A stretch of DNA of 64,000 bases from Cyanobacteria bacterium M_surface_10_m1_298 (lineage in GTDB: Bacteria > Cyanobacteriota > Cyanobacteriia > PCC-6307 > Cyanobiaceae), in contig VGPT01000003.1 of assembly GCA_016882485.1 (NCBI GenBank), positions 1-64,000 of the forward strand, written 5' to 3'. The notes beneath the pieces were generated by a model. The model saw only the letters and a list, made by a program, of their open reading frames with translations. It was not told the DNA's origin and searched no databases. Position 1 is the stretch's first letter. Each line of letters begins with the position of its first letter. Below, in pieces: positions 56,510 through 64,000 of the stretch. The translations under genes were made by a program, and so were the position numbers.

Positions 56510-58033
56510 TCAGGGGCGCCGCCACATCAGTCCGTCATCTGCCAGCAGGTTGTCGGCGGCACTGGGTCCCCAGGTGCCGGCTTCGTAGCTGTGGATGGGA
56601 AGTGGTGAGGTGGGATCCTCGATCATCTCCAGCAGGGGGGTGTAGACACGCCAGGCGGCTTCCACCTCATCGCTGCGGGTGAACAGGGTGGGATCGCCGA
56701 GCATGGCGTCGGCAAGCAGGCGCACATAGCCCTCATCCGAGGGTTCGCCAAAGCTTTCGTCGTAGCTGAAGTGCATGTCCACCGGCCTGCTGCGCATGCC
56801 TGAACCGGGGGCCTTCACATCGAACACAAAGCCCGCCCCTTCATCCGGCTGAATGCGCAGCACCAGTTGGTTCGCGGTCGGGCTGCCACCGGCGGCGTCA
56901 AACAGCTGCACCGGTGCCTTGCGGAAGGTGAGCACCACCTCCGAGAGGCGCTTGGGTAGGCGCTTGCCGGTGCGCAGATAGAAAGGCACCCCCTGCCAGC
57001 GCCAGTTGTCAATGAACAGCTTCATCGCCACATAGGTTTCGGTGGTGCTGTTGGGATTGACTCCCGGTTCTTCGCGGTAGCCCGCCATCGGCCGGGCTGG
57101 ACTGCCACCGCGGGAATACTGGCCCCTCACACAGCACTTCCAGGGCTCCTCCTCGTTGGCCAGGCGCGCCGCCTGCAACACCTTCGCTTTCTCGTTGCGG
57201 ATCGCTTCGGGGTCAAAGTGCCCCGGAGCCTCCATGGTGGTTAGGGCGAGCATCTGGGTCAGGTGGTTTTGCACCATGTCCCTCAGGGCTCCGCTGGTTT
57301 CGTAGTAGCCGGCTCGCTCCTCAACCCCCACCGTTTCGGCCGCGGTGATCTGCACGTTGGAGATGTAGTTCCGGTTCCAGATCGGTTCGAAGATGGCGTT
57401 GGCAAAACGCAGAACCAGGATGTTCTGCACCGTCTCCTTGCCGAGGTAGTGGTCGATCCGGAAGATCTGCTGCTCCTGGCCGCAGCTCTGCACAACCCGA
57501 TTGAGCTGCTGGGCACTGCTGTAGTCGGTGCCGAAGGGCTTCTCGATCACCAGGCGGCTGCGGTTGGGATCCGCCAGAAGCCCCGCGTTGGCCAGCGCCC
57601 GGGCACCGCTGCCATAGAAGGCCGGTGAAACCGACAGATAAAACGTGCGATTGCCGCGGGTGGCCTTGAGTCGATCGATGGCCTCCAGCCGGGTGCCGAG
57701 GCGCACCACGTCGGCCTCGCTTTGCAGATCGACGGGCTCGTAGAAGAGGCAGGCGGCGAATTGCTGCCAGGCGCTGGGGTGCTCTTTCACCTCATCGGCG
57801 AGGGCCTCCTCCATCCGTTGCCGGAAGTCCTCATCACTCCAGGGGCGCCGCGCACAGCCGAGCACGGCGAATTCACTGGGCAAGCGTCGTTGCCGGAACA
57901 GCTCAAACAGCGCTGGGATCAGTTTCCGGTGGGTGAGATCCCCGCTGGCTCCAAAGATCACCAGGCATTGCGGAGAGATCACGCGTTCCTGGCGCAGGCC
58001 CACGCGCAGGGGATTGGTGGCTGTGGCCGGCAT
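56510..58033 (-). CDS. zwf: Glucose-6-phosphate dehydrogenase
   Basis: VIFGASGDLTHRKLIPALFEL; RIDHYLGKETVQNILVLRFAN. Confidence 0.98.
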   Translation of the reverse strand: MPATATNPLRVGLRQERVISPQCLVIFGASGDLTHRKLIPALFELFRQRRLPSEFAVLGCARRPWSDEDFRQRMEEALADEVKEHPSAWQQFAACLFYEPVDLQSEADVVRLGTRLEAIDRLKATRGNRTFYLSVSPAFYGSGARALANAGLLADPNRSRLVIEKPFGTDYSSAQQLNRVVQSCGQEQQIFRIDHYLGKETVQNILVLRFANAIFEPIWNRNYISNVQITAAETVGVEERAGYYETSGALRDMVQNHLTQMLALTTMEAPGHFDPEAIRNEKAKVLQAARLANEEEPWKCCVRGQYSRGGSPARPMAGYREEPGVNPNSTTETYVAMKLFIDNWRWQGVPFYLRTGKRLPKRLSEVVLTFRKAPVQLFDAAGGSPTANQLVLRIQPDEGAGFVFDVKAPGSGMRSRPVDMHFSYDESFGEPSDEGYVRLLADAMLGDPTLFTRSDEVEAAWRVYTPLLEMIEDPTSPLPIHSYEAGTWGPSAADNLLADDGLMWRRP

Positions 58034-58093
58034 GGGCGATGGGCACCTGATCCTTGTTTACCGAGCCTGGTTGCCCCTGGCATGGGCTAGTCA

Positions 58094-58123
58094 CAAAAAA
58101 AGCTCGCCGCCGGCGAGCTTTTG
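58094..58123 (-). terminator. Rho-independent terminator downstream of petH
   Basis: Minus strand AGCTCGC-CGGCG-GCGAGCT followed by TTTTTT; symmetrical A/T tracts. Confidence 0.85.
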
Positions 58124-58160
58124 TGGATTTGCAAACCGGAGCTGATCCGATGCTGAGGCT

Positions 58161-59354
<1,194 letters not shown>

Positions 59355-59448
59355 TCATAGGTAATCCGAAGAGCAACAAGCTTTTCCGTCACATGCCCGG
59401 TGGCGTTAAGTTGTCCCCACGACCGCGCCTGAGTCAGCGGCTCAATCC

Positions 59449-59988
59449 GTGACGCAGCTTTCGGCACCACCGCTTAGCCAGGCCTGCCAGCTCGACACCA
59501 TCCAACAGGTGATGGAGCGTTTGCCCGGTGGCTGCAGGCGCCTGGCTGTTCAGTTGCGCCTGGATCTCGATCCCGAAGCGATCTGGGCGGTGCTCACGGA
59601 TTACGACCGACTCAGTTCCTTTATTCCCAACCTCCAGTCGTCGCGGCTGCTTTGGCGCCGTGATGCGGTGGTTGGCCTGGAGCAGGAGGGGGCGCAGCGG
59701 TTCATGGGCATGCAGTTCAAAGCCCGTGTGCAGCTGCAACTCACCGAGCAGCTCGACCAGTGGACCCTCAGCTTTGTGATGCTCAAGGGTGACTTCCGGC
59801 GCTTCGAAGGGGCCTGGAAGATCTGTCACAACGATTCCGGCACCAGCCTTCTCTATGAGCTCACCGTGCAGGGTTGCGTGGGCATGCCGATCGGTCTGAT
59901 CGAGCAGCGGCTGCAGGAAGATCTCGCCGCCAACCTGCGAGCTGTGCAGCAGGAAGTGCACCGCCGCCAGGGACAGGACCAGGGCTAG
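59449..59988 (+). CDS. SRPBCC (cyclase/dehydrase-like) family protein
   Basis: DPEAIWAVLTDYDRLSSFIPNLQSSRLL typical START/polyketide cyclase N-terminus. Confidence 0.88.
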   Translation: MTQLSAPPLSQACQLDTIQQVMERLPGGCRRLAVQLRLDLDPEAIWAVLTDYDRLSSFIPNLQSSRLLWRRDAVVGLEQEGAQRFMGMQFKARVQLQLTEQLDQWTLSFVMLKGDFRRFEGAWKICHNDSGTSLLYELTVQGCVGMPIGLIEQRLQEDLAANLRAVQQEVHRRQGQDQG

Positions 59989-60007
59989 ACCCAGGAGCTG
60001 CAAGCAC

Positions 60008-60035
60008 AAAAAAAGGGCGGCCTTGGCCACCCTGA
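60008..60035 (-). terminator. Terminator downstream of tRNA-Glu
   Basis: Minus strand AGGGTGGCC-AA-GGCCGCCCT followed by TTTTTT. Confidence 0.8.
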
Positions 60036-60039
60036 TCAA

Positions 60040-60112
60040 TACCCCCAAGGGGATTCGAACCCCTGTCGCCTCCGTGAAAGGGAGGTGTCCTAGGCCTCTA
60101 GACGATGGGGGC
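60040..60112 (-). tRNA. trnE: tRNA-Glu (UUC)
   Basis: Minus strand GCCCCCATCGTCTAGAGGCCTAGGACACCTCCCTTTCACGGAGGCGACAGGGGTTCGAATCCCCTTGGGGGTA; cloverleaf with anticodon TTC and GGTTCGAATCC T-arm. Confidence 0.97.
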
Positions 60113-60226
60113 TAGGACTCGGATCTCAGGAATCGAGAGCAAAGCTTCGCTTCCGTTGCAGCGCTTGGCCTTTCGCCTGCGCCTCCGATGCGTTTGAAAT
60201 TACGGGCCGGAGGGTCCCTTCGTCAA

Positions 60227-61426
60227 TCAACCGGCTCCCTGGCCGTCCCAGACCGGAACCGTGAAGTTGAAGCAGGCGCCCTCCCCGGGTTCCGAGACCA
60301 CCCAAATCCGTCCACCGTGCACGTCGGTGATCCGCCGGCAGACCGAGAGCCCCACGCCAAAGCCGGAGGTGGACGATGAGGTCTGGGGCAGCCTGACCCG
60401 CTCTTGAAAGATCCGCTCCTGCTCGTCGCGGGGGATGCCCGGCCCGGAATCACAAATGCTGACCTGAAGCCACTGATTGGTGCGGTGGAGGATCGAGAGG
60501 CTCACGGTGCCCCGATCGGGGGTGTATTTGAAGGCGTTTTCGAGCAGGTTGAGGAACACCTGCCGCATCCGCCTTCGATCGGCATACACATCCGGTAGGT
60601 CGGAGGGAATATCGGTGACGAGCTCGAGGCCGCGGCCCACCCAGAGCTTCTCCAGCTCGAGGATCGCCTCGGCGGCTACCGGTCCGAGGGCGAGGCGCTG
60701 CGGGTTGAACAGGGCTTCCCAGCGGGTGGTGCCCACCTCCAGCAGATCTTTCGAGAGCTGCTCGATGTCATCGAGGCGCCGGCCCAGCACATCGTGGAAG
60801 CGGGTCTCATCGATCTGGCCGAGGTTGAGGCTCTGCAGGGCGAGCTTGGAGGCGGTGAGCGGGGTGCGCAGCTCGTGGGCCACCATCCGCAACAGGCGCT
60901 CCTGGGCCCGCAGCCGTTCGATCAGGGCTTCGTTCTCCTGGCGCAGCACCAGCAGCTGATCTTCCAGCTGCAGCTCCCGCTGGGTGCGGCTGCCATCGCT
61001 TTCCGCTGGCCTCAGGCTCATCCCCAGACCGCTCACCACCGCCTGTTGCTGCCAGCGGGGCAGCCAGTTGCGCAGTTGCTGCAACAGGGTGTTGCCGGCA
61101 AACACCTGGCGTGGCGTGGGTTCCAGCTTGATCAGAGCCGGGGTTGCCACCAGGCGGTGTAGCTCCAGCAGTTCGGGGCGCTGGGCGGGGTCGGCCAGCT
61201 CCAGGCTCACATCGAACCCAAAATCCTCCTTCTCCAGAAAGGCCACCAGGCTGCGCACATCGGCGCTGGCGCGGTGGTGCGAGGCGGCCACCAGCAGCAA
61301 TTTCAGCTGACGCCGTTCGGTCGACTCAGCCAGTGGTGCTGCAGCGCGATCCCATTCCGTCAGGACATCACCTGGCGGACGCGTGGATGGGGTCTCGTCG
61401 GGGCCTGCATCCCCTGCGGACTGCAC
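60227..61426 (-). CDS. sasA: Adaptive-response sensory kinase SasA (KaiB-like sensor plus HK)
   Basis: N-terminal KaiB-like [59 protein letters not shown]; His[15 protein letters not shown]; HATPase. Confidence 0.92.
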   Translation of the reverse strand: MQSAGDAGPDETPSTRPPGDVLTEWDRAAAPLAESTERRQLKLLLVAASHHRASADVRSLVAFLEKEDFGFDVSLELADPAQRPELLELHRLVATPALIKLEPTPRQVFAGNTLLQQLRNWLPRWQQQAVVSGLGMSLRPAESDGSRTQRELQLEDQLLVLRQENEALIERLRAQERLLRMVAHELRTPLTASKLALQSLNLGQIDETRFHDVLGRRLDDIEQLSKDLLEVGTTRWEALFNPQRLALGPVAAEAILELEKLWVGRGLELVTDIPSDLPDVYADRRRMRQVFLNLLENAFKYTPDRGTVSLSILHRTNQWLQVSICDSGPGIPRDEQERIFQERVRLPQTSSSTSGFGVGLSVCRRITDVHGGRIWVVSEPGEGACFNFTVPVWDGQGAG

Positions 61427-61496
61427 CGGCGGGCTGAATCCTGGAGAAATTGTGGTTTCACCCTATGGGGTTTGTTCAGGGCTGTGTGCATTCGCT

Positions 61497-62120
61497 ATGA
61501 CGACTGTGACGAGTCGTTGTTCAGGTGATCCTGCTGTGATCCACCACCGAGAGCTATCGACTCGCGTGCATCCGGTCTCATCGAGCGGGGCCAGCCCCCG
61601 CGGCAACCGGATTCAGTTCGACACCACCTTGCGTCGTTGGTTCAACCGCAACCTGGGTTTGTGGCGCTCCCGCCGCCAGTACTTCTTCCCCGACGACGAG
61701 GTGCTGCGGGTCGACATGCTGCTGCGGGTGCAGACCTTTGAGGATCAGGCGGAAGCCGAGCCGCGCTATCGCTTCACGTGGTGGCCGGAGAAGGAATACG
61801 ACTTCTTTGAGCTCAAGCCCCGCTACGTCCGCGAAGGCACGATGGATGCCTCCCTCTGCGGCCATCAGCTGCGGCGCAGCCGGGGGTATCTGTGTGGATC
61901 GCCCACCAAGAGTCAGATCCGCCAGGCGGACGAGCACGAGGTGGTGTTTGAGTCTCACTACCAGCAATGGGACATCCTTGAGCACATCCGGCTCGTGGAT
62001 CAGGACCGCTTCCGGGCCCGCTCGATCTACTCCTGGTGTGACGGGAACCTCGAACTGGTGGAGATGCACCACGAGATCCGGCTGGAGGAAGCGGGCCCGC
62101 CATTGCCCGCCGATGCCTGA
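61497..62120 (+). CDS. Conserved cyanobacterial protein, possibly lipocalin/CpeS-like
   Basis: FDTTLRRWFNRNLGLWRSRRQYFFPDDEVLRVDMLLRV...; N-terminal pattern recalls S-type phycobiliprotein lyases but is not conclusive. Confidence 0.4.
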   Translation: MTTVTSRCSGDPAVIHHRELSTRVHPVSSSGASPRGNRIQFDTTLRRWFNRNLGLWRSRRQYFFPDDEVLRVDMLLRVQTFEDQAEAEPRYRFTWWPEKEYDFFELKPRYVREGTMDASLCGHQLRRSRGYLCGSPTKSQIRQADEHEVVFESHYQQWDILEHIRLVDQDRFRARSIYSWCDGNLELVEMHHEIRLEEAGPPLPADA

Positions 62121-62140
62121 TCGCCGTTTGTGCTGCAGGA

Positions 62141-62581
62141 TTGGTCAGACCTGACATCCGTTGTCGCGTGCGCCTGAACGCTGGCCGCCTGGGCCTGTTG
62201 CTGTTGCCTCTGGTGCTCTGGTTGGCGCCCCTCTCTGCTGAGGCGGCTCCGGCCTCGGAGGCCGACATGAGCCTCTACACCAGGATTGCGGCCCTCAACG
62301 TCTGCATCGCCCGGGCGGCGGGTACGGATTTCGATAAGGCCGTCGCCATTGCCGGAGAAACCATTGCTCAGGTGATTCAGGGGCAGCATGAAGGGCAGAT
62401 CGCCCAGGTGGGCCCGAAAGCGCTGTCGATGGATGAACTGCGCCGCGGTTCGATCAACTCGGCGGTGCTCGGGGCTGTTGAGGTCTGCCCGAAGGAGGTG
62501 CCTGACGATGTCCGCAAGAAAGTGGATGAGGCGATCAAAAACAGGGGAGCTCAGCCCTCTGCCCCTGCCAAGAAGCGCTGA
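62141..62581 (+). CDS. Conserved secreted cyanobacterial protein
   Basis: Signal peptide LLLLPLVLWLAPLSAEA followed by ADMSLYTRIAALNVCIARAAGTDFDKAVAIAGETIAQVIQGQHEG; start codon uncertain. Confidence 0.65.
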   Translation: MVRPDIRCRVRLNAGRLGLLLLPLVLWLAPLSAEAAPASEADMSLYTRIAALNVCIARAAGTDFDKAVAIAGETIAQVIQGQHEGQIAQVGPKALSMDELRRGSINSAVLGAVEVCPKEVPDDVRKKVDEAIKNRGAQPSAPAKKR

Positions 62582-62589
62582 GCCCCTTC

Positions 62590-64000
62590 ATGGCGACCGT
62601 GCGTCTCGCGGACTACCGTCCGAGCCCTGTCCTGATCGAGCACACCCAGCTGCTGTTTCAGCTGCAGGCCGATCACACCCTGGTGGAGGCCGAGCTTCAG
62701 CTCGCCCCGAACCCTGCCGCCACCGGTGCTGATCCGTGGCTGTTTCGAGGTGAGCACCTGGAGTTGCTGGAGCTGTCGCTTGATGGTCTGCCGGTGCCTC
62801 CTCAGGCCTACCGCCTCGATGAGACCGGCCTGACCCTGCTGGATCCCCCCCGCCAAGCCTGCGTGCTGCGCAGCCGCGTGAAGATTCAACCCCACAGCAA
62901 CACCAGCCTCGAGGGGTTGTATGTGAGCGGGGGGTTGTTCACCACCCAGTGCGAGGCCGAGGGGTTCCGCAGGATCACCTTCCATCCCGATCGCCCCGAT
63001 CTACTCAGCCGTTTTTGGGTGCGGATTGAGGCGGATCAGGGCCATTGCCCCGTGCTGCTCTCCAATGGCAATTGCCTCGAAACAGGTGAGCTGCCCGAGG
63101 GGCGCCACTACGCCGTGTGGGATGACCCCTTCCCCAAACCCTCCTATCTGTTTGCCCTGGTGGCGGGTCAGCTGGAGGAGGTTCGCGATCAGTTCGTGAC
63201 CGCCAGCGGCCGCACGGTGCAACTCCGCATTCATGTGGAGCCTGGCGATGGGCCCTACACCGCCCACGCGATGGAATCGCTCAAGCGCTCCATGGCCTGG
63301 GATGAGCAGCGCTACGGCCTCGAATACGACCTTGAGGAATTCAACCTGGTCGCTGTGCGCCACTTCAACATGGGGGCGATGGAGAACAAGAGCCTCAATA
63401 TCTTCAACTCCAAGCTAGTGCTCGCCGACGCCGAGACCGCAACCGATGCCGAGCTTGAACGCATCGAAAGTGTGATTGCCCACGAGTATTTCCACAATTG
63501 GACTGGTAACCGAATTACCTGCCGTGACTGGTTTCAGCTCTCTCTCAAAGAGGGGCTTACGGTGTTTCGCGATGCCAGTTTTACAGCCGATCTTCACTCC
63601 GCAGCGGTGAAGCGAATCGAGGATGTGTCTCTTCTGCGCAATACCCAGTTTCGGGAGGATGCCGGGCCGACAGCGCACCCGATTCAGCCGGATCACTATC
63701 AGGCGATTGATAACTTCTACACCACCACGATCTATGAAAAGGGCTCGGAGGTGATCCGCGTGCTCCACACCCTGCTGGGTGAGGAGACGTTCATGGCGGG
63801 AATGGCTCTCTACGTGAGTCGTCATGACGGCACGGCCGCCACCTGCAACGACTTTGTGCAGGCCATGCAGGATGCGGCGGAGCAGGCCTGGCAGCAGGGC
63901 GCAGCACGACCCCGCTTTGACTTCCAGCAATTCCGCCATTGGTATCACCAGGCGGGAACACCGGTGCTTGAGATCGAGCGGCACTGGGATGGAGAAGCCG
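62590..64000 (+). CDS. pepN: Aminopeptidase N (M1 family), 3'-truncated by window end
   Basis: Open to the window end: MATVRLADYRPSP...; GAMEN and HEYFHNWTGNRITCRDWFQLSLKEG motifs. Confidence 0.97.
   Translation, partial: MATVRLADYRPSPVLIEHTQLLFQLQADHTLVEAELQLAPNPAATGADPWLFRGEHLELLELSLDGLPVPPQAYRLDETGLTLLDPPRQACVLRSRVKIQPHSNTSLEGLYVSGGLFTTQCEAEGFRRITFHPDRPDLLSRFWVRIEADQGHCPVLLSNGNCLETGELPEGRHYAVWDDPFPKPSYLFALVAGQLEEVRDQFVTASGRTVQLRIHVEPGDGPYTAHAMESLKRSMAWDEQRYGLEYDLEEFNLVAVRHFNMGAMENKSLNIFNSKLVLADAETATDAELERIESVIAHEYFHNWTGNRITCRDWFQLSLKEGLTVFRDASFTADLHSAAVKRIEDVSLLRNTQFREDAGPTAHPIQPDHYQAIDNFYTTTIYEKGSEVIRVLHTLLGEETFMAGMALYVSRHDGTAATCNDFVQAMQDAAEQAWQQGAARPRFDFQQFRHWYHQAGTPVLEIERHWDGEA

Overview
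This is a high-GC cyanobacterial chromosome segment. Gene content (petG, petH with a CpcD-like linker, chlI, crtL, sasA, opcA-zwf, cyAbrB, Nif11, Yfr1) points to the marine Synechococcus/Cyanobium lineage. Most of the window is densely packed housekeeping sequence: ychF (5'-truncated), hom, sufE, ruvC, chlI, petG, rsmD, hisH, trxA, guaB3-type gene, gyrA, crtL, leuA, folD, crtE, cobB, opcA, zwf, petH, tRNA-Glu(UUC), sasA, pepN (3'-truncated). No rRNA, CRISPR array, prophage or IS element was seen. The most interesting parts are: (1) a hicB-hicA toxin-antitoxin module between folD and crtE, bounded by a perfect 27-bp direct repeat that contains the folD stop codon and supplies most of the hicA stop codon; (2) a one-polypeptide fusion of an SDF/DAACS-type symporter and a periplasmic solute-binding domain, translationally coupled to arsS and a GH57 gene; (3) a pentameric ligand-gated ion-channel-like protein; (4) an acetolactate-decarboxylase-like domain apparently joined to a CARDB-like domain, overlapping the end of gyrA; (5) a LysR-like gene paired with an AraC-type sensor domain that has no DNA-binding domain; (6) a Yfr1 sRNA on the minus strand between guaB3 and trxA. 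All family assignments come from reading the translations by eye; no database search was run.
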